Assembly: GCA_037388465.1 (NCBI GenBank)
Contig: JARRKE010000007.1
Coordinates: forward strand, 1-59,828
DNA from: Gammaproteobacteria bacterium
GTDB lineage: Bacteria > Pseudomonadota > Gammaproteobacteria > SpSt-1174
DNA length: 59,828 bases
Direction: 5' to 3'
This document shows, in pieces, positions 18,805-28,989 of this stretch (its first letter is position 1; each line of letters starts with the position of its first letter). A program made the position numbers and the translations under genes. The notes under the pieces are model-generated. The model was given only the letters and a program-made list of their open reading frames with translations, was not told the DNA's origin and searched no databases.

Positions 18805-20922
18805 ATGAAAGCGCCTTCGACTAAAGAACTTGCCGCAAGGCTGGGTGGGGGCAAGCTCGTCGCTGTTCTGGGCGTCCTGCTGCTGATCTCGCTCGGCTTG
18901 ATGGCCGGTGCCTTCTACTACACCAACCAACAGGGTGGCTACGAGAAGGAATACATCAGTATCGCCGCTGAGCAGGGACTGCTGTCGCAGCGTCTCGCCA
19001 CCTTCTCGATCGAAGCGGCGAACGGCAAATCAGAAGCGTTCAAGCAGCTCAAGCAGTTGCGCGATCAGTTCGACAAGACACTTCTGCAGCTGCAAAAAGG
19101 CGAATCCGCCAAGGGGCTGCCTCCCCTGCCGACCGAACTCAAGGGAAATCTCGGCGATATCGAGACCTCCTGGAAGGCCTATCGTCAGAACATCGACACC
19201 ATCCTCAACGGTCAGGAACCGATCTCCAAGGTCACGGACTACGTCCAGGTCATCAACAACTACATTCCCCAGTTGCTGGCCAATTCGGACGAGGTGGTAA
19301 CCGAGCTGGTGAAGAGGAAGGCCGATCAGCAGGAGATTTACGTCGCCTCCCGTCAGCTGATGCTCACCCAGCGTATCGAGAACAACCTGAACAAGGTGCT
19401 GGCGGGCGGTGAGGGCGCCGCCACGGCCGCCGACCGTTTCGGTCGCGATGCGGCACTGTTCGGCCGGGTGCTGGAAGGCATGATTCGCGGCTATCCGGCG
19501 CTGAATATCCAGAAGGTCAGCTATCCGGAGGCGCGCGACCGGCTGCGTGAAGTGGCCATGCTGTTCAGTACCGTCAGTGAACACGTCGGCGCCATCCTGC
19601 AGTCCTCGCCGCAGCTGTTCGAGATCAAGGACGCCGCGAGTCAGGTGGAAGGTGACAGCCGTCAGGTGCTCACCGCCGCGGGCAGTCTGGAAAAGAACAT
19701 CCTGAGCTACGGTCAGCGCCTGCAGCTGATCGCCTACGCGGGTTACGGTTTCGGTGGCATCGCCCTGGTGCTCCTGGTCCTCATGGGATACCAGCTGTAC
19801 ATGGATGCACGCCGCCGCCTGGCCGTCACCACCGAACAAAACCGCAGAAACCAGCGCGCGATCCTGCGTCTGCTGGACGAGATGACCAACCTCGCGGAAG
19901 GTGACCTCACGGTGCACGCCACCGTGACCGAGGACATCACGGGCGCGATCGCCGACTCGGTCAACTACGCCATCGATGCGTTGCGCAGCCTGGTTACCAC
20001 CATCAACCAGACGGCGGGACAGGTCGCGAGCGCCGTGGAAAACACCCAGGCGACCGCCATGCGCCTGACCGACGCGAGTAATCACCAGGCCCGCGAGATT
20101 GCCTCGGCCTCGGCGGCCGTCACCGACATGGCCGACTCCATCGAACAGGTGTCGAACAACGCCTCCACCTCCGCCGAAGTGGCCGACAAATCGGTGCAGA
20201 TCGCGCACGCGGGAGCGGAAACCGTGCGCCGTACCATCGACGGCATGAACACCATCCGCGAACAGATTCAGGAGACCGCGAAGCGAATCAAACGCCTGGG
20301 TGAAAGCTCGCAGGAAATCGGCGATATCGTCAGCCTCATTAACGACATCGCCGATCAAACCAACATCCTGGCCTTGAACGCCGCCATTCAGGCATCGAGC
20401 GCGGGTGAGGCGGGACGCGGGTTCGCGGTGGTTGCGGACGAAGTGCAGCGCCTCGCGGAACGTTCCGCCAACGCGACGAAACAGATCGAGGCGCTGGTTA
20501 AAACCATCCAGGCCGATACCAACGAGGCGGTGATCTCCATGGAGCAGAGCACGGCCAACGTGGTCAAGGGCGCACGCTTTGCTCAGGAATCGGGTGAGGC
20601 GCTGGAACAGATCGAGAACGTGTCCAACCAGCTCTCGCAACTGATCAAGACCATTTCCGCAGCCGCGCAGCAGCAGGCGGCGGTGGCCGGTAATATCAGC
20701 CACACCATGAACGTCATTCAGGAAATCACGATGCAGACCTCCGAAGGGACCACCGAGACCTCGGGCCTCATCGGTAACCTGTCCAGTCTGGCCGGCGATC
20801 TGCGCAAGTCGGTATCGGGCTTCAAGCTGCCCCAGGAGCAGACGACCAAGACGATGATCGTGACGGGCGGTGCGGCTGCGTTGGAGGAGGAAGAAAAGGA
20901 CGCGACGCTGCAGCTTGGCTAA
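18805..20922 (+). CDS. pilJ: Methyl-accepting chemotaxis protein PilJ
   Basis: The 705-residue receptor has two membrane helices, near residues 15-38 and 312-335, enclosing a helical periplasmic sensor of about 270 residues with two PilJ-type modules. A HAMP region and a long coiled-coil signalling domain follow. The hairpin tip [22 protein letters not shown] lies near residue 515 and binds CheW-like adaptors. PilJ senses surface contact or the pilin subunit and controls ChpA. It starts 93 bp after pilI. No methyltransferase gene (pilK) follows, though the receptor retains Gln/Glu-rich helices that could be modified. Confidence 0.94.
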   Translation: MKAPSTKELAARLGGGKLVAVLGVLLLISLGLMAGAFYYTNQQGGYEKEYISIAAEQGLLSQRLATFSIEAANGKSEAFKQLKQLRDQFDKTLLQLQKGESAKGLPPLPTELKGNLGDIETSWKAYRQNIDTILNGQEPISKVTDYVQVINNYIPQLLANSDEVVTELVKRKADQQEIYVASRQLMLTQRIENNLNKVLAGGEGAATAADRFGRDAALFGRVLEGMIRGYPALNIQKVSYPEARDRLREVAMLFSTVSEHVGAILQSSPQLFEIKDAASQVEGDSRQVLTAAGSLEKNILSYGQRLQLIAYAGYGFGGIALVLLVLMGYQLYMDARRRLAVTTEQNRRNQRAILRLLDEMTNLAEGDLTVHATVTEDITGAIADSVNYAIDALRSLVTTINQTAGQVASAVENTQATAMRLTDASNHQAREIASASAAVTDMADSIEQVSNNASTSAEVADKSVQIAHAGAETVRRTIDGMNTIREQIQETAKRIKRLGESSQEIGDIVSLINDIADQTNILALNAAIQASSAGEAGRGFAVVADEVQRLAERSANATKQIEALVKTIQADTNEAVISMEQSTANVVKGARFAQESGEALEQIENVSNQLSQLIKTISAAAQQQAAVAGNISHTMNVIQEITMQTSEGTTETSGLIGNLSSLAGDLRKSVSGFKLPQEQTTKTMIVTGGAAALEEEEKDATLQLG

Positions 20923-21072
20923 GCGATGCGCGTGTGCGGCGCCAGACTGCGTGGACAAAGCAAGACGATATTGTCCGAATATAACAACGGAATCTCAGGA
21001 TGGAGAGCAGCAAGGTTTTGTGCAAGCGTTCGGTATGTCGATCGATGAGTGCACGAAACCGCCGGGTGGCCT
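20923..21072 (+). other. Intergenic gap pilJ-chpA where pilK is found in pseudomonads
   Basis: This 150-bp stretch contains no credible coding sequence; pilK (CheR-type methyltransferase) occupies this place in Pseudomonas. Nothing resembling a pilK remnant can be read in any frame, so absence rather than decay is the simplest reading. No terminator is seen and chpA is probably co-transcribed with pilJ. Confidence 0.5.
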
Positions 21073-24000
21073 ATGAGTGACGACGCTACAGCGGAATACA
21101 ATGCCCTGGACTGGGTAAAGTCCGAGCTCGATAGCGTACTGGTCCAGGCGCGGCAGTCTCTGGAGCAGTATCTTGAATCGGAGAACTCGGATACCGAGGC
21201 CCTGCAGGCCTTTCGGGATCTGCTCAAGCAGGTGCAAGGCACATTGCAGATGGTGGAGCTGCACGGTGCCGTCATGCTCGCCGATGAGATGCTGGCTGTG
21301 GTGGAGCGTGTGCAGGGTGGAGACATCAAGGATGCATCGTCCGCCCTTGAAGTTCTGATGCGGGCCGTTATCCAGCTGCCTGGCTATATCGAATACGTAC
21401 AGACCGGTCATAAGGACACCGCCGTCGTCCTGCTGCCTCTGTTGAACGACCTGCGCACCTCGCGCGAGGCGAATCTCCTTACCGAAAACGTCTTTTTCGT
21501 CCCCGACCATGCGGCTGCGGACGAAGCCCTGCCGCAGGACCGCACCGACGAGGATCTGCAGAAGCTGGCCGCCAAATTGCGTCACAGCTTCCAGCTTGGC
21601 TTGCTCGGCTGGTTCAGGAATAAAGACGTTGCGGGCAGCCTGGGGCGCCTGCACGAGGTGCTGACCCGCCTGCGCCGCGCCAGCGACAGCAACGAGACGC
21701 AGCGCTTCTGGTGGGTCGCCGGCGCCCTGGCCCAGGCGCTGCAGCAGGAAGGGCTGGAAAGCGGCGTCACCGTCAAGATGCTGATGGGGCGCGTGGATCG
21801 CCAGATCAAGAGTGTGATAGATCACGGCGAGAGCGAGACGACTGCGGCCCTGCCGGCGGATCTGGTCAACAACCTGTTGTACTACGTGGCACAGGCGACG
21901 GTGCGGGAGGGTGACGTCGGCGCCGTGAAAAAGGCGTTCCGCCTCGACCGGCTGGTTGCCAGCGACACGGAGATCGAGGCCGCCCGCGAAAGTCTGGGCG
22001 GGCCGAATCTCGCACTTATGAATACGGTGACCCAGGTCGTCAAGGACGACTTGGCGGAGGTCAAGGATCAGTTCGAGCTTTTCATCAATGCGGATGAAAA
22101 GGACGTCTCCATGCTCGAGCCGCTGGTCGAAAAGCTGCACCGGATTGCGGATACCTTGGGCATGCTCGGGCTCGGACAGCCGCGCAAGCTGATGCAGCGT
22201 GAGGCCGAGGTCGTTCAGGAACTGCTTTCCAACCAGGGCGGAGACCTGGATACCGTCCTGCAGGAGGCCGCCGAGGTTCTGCTTCAGGTCGAGACCGCCA
22301 TCGACGATTTCCTGCTGGGCAGGGAATCCGGTGAAGACGACGAGGGTAAGGGTGCCGGTCCGTTCCCGGCCGCGGAATTGAAGCGCGTTCAGGGTGCGGT
22401 CATCCGCGAAGTGCTCGTGGACATCAATCGCTGCAAGGACGCCGTGCTGGAGTTTATTTCCACGCCTTCCGATCAGACGCCGATCCACAAGGTTCCGGAA
22501 TTGATCGAACGCATCAAGGGCGCCATTTCCATGCTGCCCATGGAAGGCGTGACGTCCTTGCTCGATGCGCTGCAGCAATTCATCAAACAAAAAATCCTGG
22601 CCGAAGGCGTCGTGCCTGCCGGTGCGCAGCTGGAGGCATTGGCTGACGCCATCACCAGTGTCGAGTTTTACCTCGAGGCCATCGACGCCAATCGCGGAGA
22701 GCACCGTGCAATCCTCGACGTCGGCAAGGCCAGTGTGGCCAAGCTTGAATCGGCTGCAAGTGAGAGTGAAACGGCGCTCATCGAAGAGATCGAACTGGAC
22801 AACGCGTTGCCGGAGCAGGAAGCGAGCGAAGCGCTCGAGGTACTCAATCCGGATGAGATGCAGACCCAGGTGCTCGATACCCCGCTGACGATCGATGAGG
22901 CGCAGACCGAGGAGCTCGAGATCCCCTTCTCCGTTGAGGACCTCCAGACGGAAGAAGTCGAGAAGCCGTTGATGCTCGATGAGGCGCAGACCCAGGAGCT
23001 GAAACGACCGCTGATCGACGAGGATCTGGAAATCGAGGACCTGGAAGCGGCTGGCAGCTTCGAGCCACCGCCCGAGGCGGTTGAGCCGGTGCAGGTGGCG
23101 GCGGAGGAAAAGCCGGTCGAATGGCCTGAGGCGCTGGTCGGGGAGCCGGATCCTGAGATTCTGGATATCTTCCTTGAGGAAGCCGAGGAGGAGATCGAGC
23201 GCATACGGGAGTATCTGCCGCGCTGGGAGCAGAACACCGGAGATGAAGAAGCGCTGACCACGGTCCGCAGGTCGTTCCACACCCTGAAGGGTAGCGGTCG
23301 CCTGGTCGGTGCCATGCTTATCGGTGAATTCGCCTGGCGTTTCGAGAGTTTGCTGAACCGGGTCATCGACAAGACCATCGAGCCTGCGGACTACATCTTC
23401 GAGACGTTGCACAAGGCCGTGGCCGCCCTGCCCCAACTCGTCACCCAGTTGCGTGGTGAGGGCGATGCGGGCGCGGAGGTCTACGCTCTCATGGAAGAGG
23501 CCGAGGCCATGTGCAGCCCGGACTACACAAAAAAATATTTTCCGGGAAGTGAAGTAGCGGAAAGCGAAGCCGACCTGAACGCCTTCGTCGAGGAAAACGC
23601 CGAGCCCGAGGCGCCGGCAGCCGAACCGGCTGCAGAAGATCAGAGCGAAAGCCCGACCTCAGTGATGGAGGTGCCTGCCGCCGAGGCAGGAGAGAGCGAA
23701 TGGTTCACCGCCGATGAAGCGGTCGAACCCGATGCCTCCTTGGAGGCAGCGGCCATCGAGACGCCCGAGCAAGAGGCGGAGACGGTATTCGATCTCGAGA
23801 CCCTGGCCGAGGAGGAGGCCGCTGAACTCGAAGATTACCAAGTCAGTGAAGAGGCCGGCGAAGAACCGCGCATTGACCCCGTTCTGTTCGATATATTCAA
23901 GCAGGAATCGGAACAGCATCTCGCCACCCTGGAGGAGATTCTCAGTGCCGCCGGCACCGGCGATATCGAACCCTCGCCGGATATGTTGCGCGCCCTGCAT

Positions 24001-26820
24001 ACTCTGAACGGCAGCGCGAGGACCGCGGACGTTCCCGAAATGTCGGACATCTTTGCCGCCCTGGAGCGTTATGCCAAAGGGCGGCAGGAGCTCGATTTGC
24101 CTTATCCGGGTGCGGCGCTGCCGCTGCTGGGCGAGGCGATCACGCACGCGCGTCGCGTCCTGGAGGCGTTGGCCGAAAATACGTCGGTACCGACGGGGGA
24201 TTCGCTGCGGGAGCAGATCGAGGATCTGCGGGTGGATATGCCGAGCAGTACGGCTTCGGCCGAGGCTGAAGCGGCTGCACCCGTATCCGAATCCCGGCCC
24301 GAACCCGCCCGTCCGGCAGCGCCGGCTACGGGGATGCCTCCACCGGACATGCCAGCCGACCTGGATGGCGAGCTGGTCGATATTTTCCTCGAGGAAGCCA
24401 CCGAGATCATGGATGCCTGTGACAACACGTTGCAGGCGTGGGAAGACAATCCCGGCCAGAACGAGCCGATTACCGAACTGCAGCGCCATCTGCACACCCT
24501 GAAAGGCGGTGCACGTATGGCCGGATTCAAGAATATCGGTGATCTGAGTCACGCGGTCGAATCGCTGATCATCCCGATCGCCGAAGGTCAGCGTGAGTCG
24601 GGGCCGCAGATATTTTCCGGCCTGCATCGGGCGCTGGACCGCCTGAGCGCGATGCTTGACCGGGCTCGGGGGAGCGAGCCGGTGCCCGCCGAACCGCAAC
24701 TCATCGTCGAACTCGACAGTCTGCGCGCGGGCAAGCCGGTCGAGACCGCGTCTGCGCCTGCCGAGGAAAGCGCGTCTCCCGCGGCCGAGGTGGTTCCTGA
24801 AGCCGGTGAGACGAGCGAAGCCGCACCTGCCGAAGTCACGGGGCTGCCGCACGAGGAAACGCCGGCGGTTGCCGGCGAAGAGGCGGCGCCGTCCGGTGAG
24901 GCCGCCGAGCATGAAAGCAATGTCGTGGAACTGGCGCGCAGTCGTCCGGAGGCACGCCCCACGCCCGCTGCACGGCCCACGCAGTCGCAGGAACTGGTCC
25001 GCGTGCGCTCTGATCTGCTCGATACGCTGGTCAATAACGCGGGTGAGGTCAACATCTTCCACTCGCGTCTTGAACAGCAGGTCACCAACTTCTCGTTCAA
25101 CCTCAACGAGCTGGATCAGACGGTGCGCCGTCTGCGCGAACAGCTGCGCCGCCTGGAGCTTGAGACGGAGGCGCAGATTCGCTTCTCCTACGAACAGGAA
25201 CATGAGGGGGAAGAGGAGATGCAGGAGGACTTCGATCCGCTGGAAATGGATCGTTATTCCACCTTGCAGCAGCTGTCGCGCGCCCTGGCGGAAAGTGTGA
25301 ACGACCTGGTCAGTATTCAGGATCTGCTGCGCGAACAGGTACGCGACGCCGAAACCCTGATGTTGCAGCAGTCGCGGGTAAGTACGGACCTGCAGGACGG
25401 GCTCATGCGTACGCGCATGGTGCAGTTTACCGGCATGGTGCCGCGTCTGCGCCGCGTGGTCCGACAGACGGCCGACGAGCTGGGCAAGAAGGTCGAGTTC
25501 CTGATCAACGGTGAGAGCAGCGAACTGGATCGCAGCCTGCTCGAACGCATGGTGGCGCCACTGGAGCATATGTTGCGCAACGCCATCTATCACGGCATCG
25601 AAGCGCCGGCGGAACGGGTCAAGGCAGGCAAACCCGAAACCGGGACGGTTTCCATCAGCATCGGCCGTGAAGGCTCGGACGTGGTGCTGCGGGTGACGGA
25701 CGACGGTGGCGGCATCAATCTGGACGCCGTTCGTGAAAAGGCTCTCAAGCAGGGCTTGATGGGCCCGGCCGATAAACTGGGCGATAACGATATCCTGCAG
25801 TTCATACTGGAATCCGGTTTCTCCACCGCCAAGGAGATCAGTCAGATCTCCGGGCGTGGTGTGGGCATGGATGTCGTCAATAATGAAATCAAGCAGCTGG
25901 GCGGCGTGCTGCGTATCGATTCCAAGCAGGGACAGGGAACGACCTTCACGGTTTCCCTGCCGTTTACGCTGGCCATCAACCAGGCGCTGCTGGTCCAGGC
26001 CGGCGAAGACCTGTTTGCGGTACCACTGACCAGTGTGGAAGGCATTGTCCGCGTGGGAGGGGCCGAGCTTGCCAAAAAATTCAAAGAGGACGACCCCGTC
26101 CTGGAATATGCGGCGAACGAATATCACGTGAAGCACCTCGGTGCGCTGCTGGGAGTGGCCGACCCCGTCGTGGAAAACGAGGCCTTGCTGTATCCGGTGC
26201 TGCTGATCCGCTCCGGCGATCAGCGCATGGCGCTGTATGTCGATGCGCTGCTCGGCAGCCGTGAGATCGTGGTGAAATCCGTCGGTCCGCAGATCAGCAA
26301 GGCGAAGGGGATCAGCGGTGCGACCATCCTGGGCGACGGCCGCGTAGTGCTGATTCTGGATATGTCGGCGCTGGTACGTCTCGGTGCCGGTCGCCACTTT
26401 ACCTATGTCGTCGCCGAGCGTATCGAAGAACAGCCGGCCAAACTCAAGACGGTCATGGTCGTGGACGACTCGATCACGATTCGCAAGGTTACCGCGCGCA
26501 TGCTGGAGCGTAATGATTACGCAGTCATCACCGCCAAGGACGGCGTCGATGCCGTCGCCCAATTGCATGAGCAGGTGCCGGATCTGATGCTGCTGGATAT
26601 CGAGATGCCGCGTATGGACGGCTTCGAACTGGCCACCCACATGCGCAACGATGAGCGCCTGAAGAATGTGCCCATCATCATGATCACCTCACGTACCGGT
26701 GAAAAGCACCGTGAACGCGCGATGAGCATCGGCGTCAACCGGTATCTCGGCAAGCCCTATCAGGAAGCGGAGCTGCTGGAAAATATCCAGGATATGCTCA
26801 CTTCCAGCGGTGACGCGTGA
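21073..26820 (+). CDS. chpA: ChpA, hybrid chemosensory histidine kinase with multiple Hpt domains
   Basis: The 1915-residue CheA-type kinase drives Pil-Chp signalling. The N-terminal 550 residues look like degenerate FimL/Hpt-like helical domains without an HTLKG motif. Three recognisable Hpt domains follow, with histidines at about residues 736 (FHTLKGSGR), 976 (LHTLNGSAR) and 1141 (LHTLKGGAR). Then come a dimerisation region, an HATPase (N-box near 1500, DDGGG near 1542, GRGVGMD near 1595), a CheW domain (about 1635-1780) and a receiver with acceptor Asp near 1841 (LMLLDIEMPRMDGF). Long acidic Glu/Ala/Pro linkers join the Hpt units. It is shorter than the Pseudomonas ChpA. ATG at 21073 is preferred over a GTG eight codons upstream. 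Confidence 0.93.
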   Translation: MSDDATAEYNALDWVKSELDSVLVQARQSLEQYLESENSDTEALQAFRDLLKQVQGTLQMVELHGAVMLADEMLAVVERVQGGDIKDASSALEVLMRAVIQLPGYIEYVQTGHKDTAVVLLPLLNDLRTSREANLLTENVFFVPDHAAADEALPQDRTDEDLQKLAAKLRHSFQLGLLGWFRNKDVAGSLGRLHEVLTRLRRASDSNETQRFWWVAGALAQALQQEGLESGVTVKMLMGRVDRQIKSVIDHGESETTAALPADLVNNLLYYVAQATVREGDVGAVKKAFRLDRLVASDTEIEAARESLGGPNLALMNTVTQVVKDDLAEVKDQFELFINADEKDVSMLEPLVEKLHRIADTLGMLGLGQPRKLMQREAEVVQELLSNQGGDLDTVLQEAAEVLLQVETAIDDFLLGRESGEDDEGKGAGPFPAAELKRVQGAVIREVLVDINRCKDAVLEFISTPSDQTPIHKVPELIERIKGAISMLPMEGVTSLLDALQQFIKQKILAEGVVPAGAQLEALADAITSVEFYLEAIDANRGEHRAILDVGKASVAKLESAASESETALIEEIELDNALPEQEASEALEVLNPDEMQTQVLDTPLTIDEAQTEELEIPFSVEDLQTEEVEKPLMLDEAQTQELKRPLIDEDLEIEDLEAAGSFEPPPEAVEPVQVAAEEKPVEWPEALVGEPDPEILDIFLEEAEEEIERIREYLPRWEQNTGDEEALTTVRRSFHTLKGSGRLVGAMLIGEFAWRFESLLNRVIDKTIEPADYIFETLHKAVAALPQLVTQLRGEGDAGAEVYALMEEAEAMCSPDYTKKYFPGSEVAESEADLNAFVEENAEPEAPAAEPAAEDQSESPTSVMEVPAAEAGESEWFTADEAVEPDASLEAAAIETPEQEAETVFDLETLAEEEAAELEDYQVSEEAGEEPRIDPVLFDIFKQESEQHLATLEEILSAAGTGDIEPSPDMLRALHTLNGSARTADVPEMSDIFAALERYAKGRQELDLPYPGAALPLLGEAITHARRVLEALAENTSVPTGDSLREQIEDLRVDMPSSTASAEAEAAAPVSESRPEPARPAAPATGMPPPDMPADLDGELVDIFLEEATEIMDACDNTLQAWEDNPGQNEPITELQRHLHTLKGGARMAGFKNIGDLSHAVESLIIPIAEGQRESGPQIFSGLHRALDRLSAMLDRARGSEPVPAEPQLIVELDSLRAGKPVETASAPAEESASPAAEVVPEAGETSEAAPAEVTGLPHEETPAVAGEEAAPSGEAAEHESNVVELARSRPEARPTPAARPTQSQELVRVRSDLLDTLVNNAGEVNIFHSRLEQQVTNFSFNLNELDQTVRRLREQLRRLELETEAQIRFSYEQEHEGEEEMQEDFDPLEMDRYSTLQQLSRALAESVNDLVSIQDLLREQVRDAETLMLQQSRVSTDLQDGLMRTRMVQFTGMVPRLRRVVRQTADELGKKVEFLINGESSELDRSLLERMVAPLEHMLRNAIYHGIEAPAERVKAGKPETGTVSISIGREGSDVVLRVTDDGGGINLDAVREKALKQGLMGPADKLGDNDILQFILESGFSTAKEISQISGRGVGMDVVNNEIKQLGGVLRIDSKQGQGTTFTVSLPFTLAINQALLVQAGEDLFAVPLTSVEGIVRVGGAELAKKFKEDDPVLEYAANEYHVKHLGALLGVADPVVENEALLYPVLLIRSGDQRMALYVDALLGSREIVVKSVGPQISKAKGISGATILGDGRVVLILDMSALVRLGAGRHFTYVVAERIEEQPAKLKTVMVVDDSITIRKVTARMLERNDYAVITAKDGVDAVAQLHEQVPDLMLLDIEMPRMDGFELATHMRNDERLKNVPIIMITSRTGEKHRERAMSIGVNRYLGKPYQEAELLENIQDMLTSSGDA
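22852..23019 (+). repeat. Four tandem 14-residue repeats inside ChpA linker
   Basis: Residues 594 to about 649 of ChpA consist of four copies of a 14-residue unit of form (D/E)-(E/D)-x-Q-T-x-x-(L/V)-x-x-P-(L/F)-x-x, for example DEAQTEELEIPFSV and EDLQTEEVEKPLML. A fifth, partial copy follows (EDLEIEDLE). The DNA copies are only moderately similar, so this is an old protein-level repeat. It lies between the degenerate N-terminal domains and the first canonical Hpt domain. Confidence 0.8.
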
Positions 26821-27311
26821 GCGTCAGACAACAGTCAATGTCAGATCAGCAACAGGAAATAAACGCACTGCTCGTCCCGTTACGCGGGCAGTTCCTGCTC
26901 GTCCCGCAGGCGACGGTGGCGGAGCTTACCGGTAGCCAGCTGGTTAGCGAGGTGCCCAAAACGCCGCCGTGGTTCAAGGGGGTGGTCGAGTGGCGCGCAG
27001 AACAAATCCCCGTGCTCTGCCTCGAAGCCCTGTGCGGCGACAACCGCGCGCTGGAAATGCCGGCTCAGCGTCTGGCCATCTTCTACGGCATCGACGGTTA
27101 TGCAGGCTTGCCGTTTTATGCCGTCGAGATTGCGGGTATCCCGCATCCCATGAAGATCAATCAGGGCAGTCTCGAGGCGGATACCGAAGCAAACAGCGAG
27201 GCGTGCAATTACGTCAGTACCTACGTGCGCATGGGTACCCAGCAGCATGGGCTGATCGCCAATCTGAGCGAAATCGAGCGCACCCTCAGCACTGTGATGG
27301 AGCGGCTCTGA
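26817..27311 (+). CDS. chpC: ChpC-like CheW-domain protein
   Basis: The 164-residue protein is a CheW-like adaptor: LVPLRGQFLLVPQATVAEL near the start and PWFKGVVEWRAEQIPVLCLEALCG around residues 51-75 follow the CheW pattern. ChpC is an alternative adaptor of the Pil-Chp system, thought to bring other receptors to ChpA. The GTG at 26817 overlaps the chpA stop (GTGA); an ATG at 26838 is a possible alternative start. It is the last gene of the operon and faces rsmE. No chpB methylesterase lies between chpA and chpC. Confidence 0.88.
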   Translation: MSVRQQSMSDQQQEINALLVPLRGQFLLVPQATVAELTGSQLVSEVPKTPPWFKGVVEWRAEQIPVLCLEALCGDNRALEMPAQRLAIFYGIDGYAGLPFYAVEIAGIPHPMKINQGSLEADTEANSEACNYVSTYVRMGTQQHGLIANLSEIERTLSTVMERL

Positions 27312-27336
27312 GCCGCTGCGGCAGCGCGCCGGCGCT

Positions 27337-28062
27337 TTAGAGATCCCCGAACAGCCCTTGCAGGACGGCCAGCGCGGCGACGCCGGCGGTCTCCGTGCGC
27401 AGGATGCGCGGTCCCAGGCTGACCGGTTGGCAACCCGACCGGGTCAATGTCTCGATCTCCTGATCTGAAAATCCCCCTTCCGGTCCCACCAGCAGGTGCG
27501 AGGGGCTGCTTTGCAGCTCTTTCAGGCGAGTGGTGCTGCCCGGCGCAAGCGCGGCGGGTTTGCAGTCCGCATCCGTCCGGGCCAGCCAGTCGTGCAGCGC
27601 GAGGGGTTCGAAGAGTTCCGGTATCCGGGCGCGGCCGCATTGTTCGCAGGCGCTGATGAGGATGCCTTCCCAGTGTTGCATGCGCTTGCGCAGACGATCC
27701 CCTTGCATGAGCGGCTGACTGCGTTCCGTGTACAGCGGCTGGATGGCATGCACGCCGAGCTCCACCGCTTTCTGCAGGGCGTAAGCCATGGGGTCCGTCT
27801 TGGCGATGGCCGGGCAGAGTGTGAGCGCCAGCGGAGATTCGGCGGCGGCAGGCGCCGAGGCGAGGACCTCGACACAGGTTTCGCGCCGCGAGCTTTCGGT
27901 GACGCGCGCCGTATAGTCATGGCCGTCGCCATTGAACAGCGTGACCTCATCACCGGCCCGTTTGCGGAGCACCTGCGTGAGATGGCGATGACCGCGCTCA
28001 TCCAGTTGGACGATACTGCCGGATTGCAACGGCAAGGGCAGGTAAACACGGTCCTTGCGCAT
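27337..28062 (-). CDS. rsmE: 16S rRNA (uracil-1498-N3)-methyltransferase
   Basis: RsmE methylates N3 of U1498 in 16S rRNA using S-adenosylmethionine. The 241-residue protein has an N-terminal PUA-like domain (HLTQVLRKRAGDEVTLFNG) and a C-terminal SPOUT domain with the knot motif LLVGPEGGFSDQEIE near residue 190 and GPRILRTETA near 217. It lies 12 bp downstream of metF on the same strand, so it is probably transcribed with the methyl-cycle genes. Confidence 0.95.
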   Translation of the reverse strand: MRKDRVYLPLPLQSGSIVQLDERGHRHLTQVLRKRAGDEVTLFNGDGHDYTARVTESSRRETCVEVLASAPAAAESPLALTLCPAIAKTDPMAYALQKAVELGVHAIQPLYTERSQPLMQGDRLRKRMQHWEGILISACEQCGRARIPELFEPLALHDWLARTDADCKPAALAPGSTTRLKELQSSPSHLLVGPEGGFSDQEIETLTRSGCQPVSLGPRILRTETAGVAALAVLQGLFGDL

Positions 28063-28074
28063 GGGCGCTCCGCC

Positions 28075-28932
28075 TCAGCTGCCGGGAAGGCCCAAGGCTT
28101 CCCAGATGCGCATAGTGGGGCCGGTTCGGTTCATCGAGTAAAAGTGCAGTCCGGGTGCACCGCCATCCAGCAATTGTTCACAGAGCCGGGTGACCACGTC
28201 ATGGCCGAATTCGACCAGGGATTCGCGGTCGTCGCCGTAGGCTTCCAGCCGTTTGCGGATCCAGCGCGGGATCTCGGCCCCGCAGGCATCGGAAAAGCGC
28301 GCCAGCTGATTGTGATTGGTGATGGGCATGATGCCGGGGACGATCGGAATATCCAGTCCCATCTGTTCGCAGTCATCCACGAAGCGGAAGTAGGCATCCG
28401 GATTGAAGAAGTACTGGGTGATGGCGCTGTCGGCGCCTGCCTCGACCTTGCGTTTGAAGTTTTGCAGGTCGACGAAGGCGTTGACGGCCTGGGGATGAAA
28501 TTCAGGATAGGCGGCGACCTCGATATGAAAATGGTCGCCGGTTTCAGCGCGGATGAATTCCACCAGTTCATTGGCGTAACGGAATTCGCCGGGTGTGTGC
28601 ATGCCGGACGGCATGTCGCCACGCAGGGCGACGATGTGATGTATCCCGTTGCTGCGATAGGTGGAGAGAATATCCCGGATCTGCTCGCGCGTGGAGCCGA
28701 TGCACGACAGGTGCGGTGCGACATCGATGTCCGTCTCACGCTGGATTTCGAGCACCGTATCCAGGGTGCGGTCACGGGTGGAGCCGCCGGCACCGAAGGT
28801 GACGGAAAAGAAACGCGGCTTGAGTCCGGCGAGTGTGTTGCGTGTATCCCGAAGTCTGTCCGCGGCTTCGTCCGTTTTCGGCGGAAAAAATTCGAAGCTG
28901 AAGACGCGGGGATGGTGTCGTTGAGAGTCCAT
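28075..28932 (-). CDS. metF: 5,10-methylenetetrahydrofolate reductase
   Basis: MetF reduces 5,10-methylene-THF to 5-methyl-THF, the methyl source for methionine synthesis, using FAD and NADH in the cytoplasm. The 285-residue TIM-barrel protein opens with FSFEFFPPKTDEAADRL and has VTFGAGGSTRDRT near residue 44 and ALRGDMPSG near 105, all family hallmarks. It is separated from ahcY by 57 bp holding a perfect 10-bp hairpin. With metK and ahcY it forms a block dedicated to the activated methyl cycle. Confidence 0.96.
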   Translation of the reverse strand: MDSQRHHPRVFSFEFFPPKTDEAADRLRDTRNTLAGLKPRFFSVTFGAGGSTRDRTLDTVLEIQRETDIDVAPHLSCIGSTREQIRDILSTYRSNGIHHIVALRGDMPSGMHTPGEFRYANELVEFIRAETGDHFHIEVAAYPEFHPQAVNAFVDLQNFKRKVEAGADSAITQYFFNPDAYFRFVDDCEQMGLDIPIVPGIMPITNHNQLARFSDACGAEIPRWIRKRLEAYGDDRESLVEFGHDVVTRLCEQLLDGGAPGLHFYSMNRTGPTMRIWEALGLPGS

Positions 28933-28948
28933 GGGCCTCCAGAATGCA

Positions 28949-28972
28949 GCCGGGCGACTGATGTCGCCCGGC
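28949..28972 (-). other. Perfect hairpin between ahcY and metF
   Basis: On the minus strand GCCGGGCGAC and GTCGCCCGGC form a perfect 10-bp stem with a 4-base loop (ATCA). No T run follows, so it is unlikely to be an efficient intrinsic terminator; an RNA-stabilising or processing hairpin that changes the ahcY:metF ratio is more plausible. Confidence 0.55.
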
Positions 28973-28989
28973 CGTCACGAGGTGAGTGA

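Noticed and set aside
20995-26640. Two very long minus-strand frames (813 and 993 codons) opposite chpA
   Set aside because: They mirror the acidic, GC-rich chpA frame; their His/Arg/Gln-rich composition is typical of antisense shadows.
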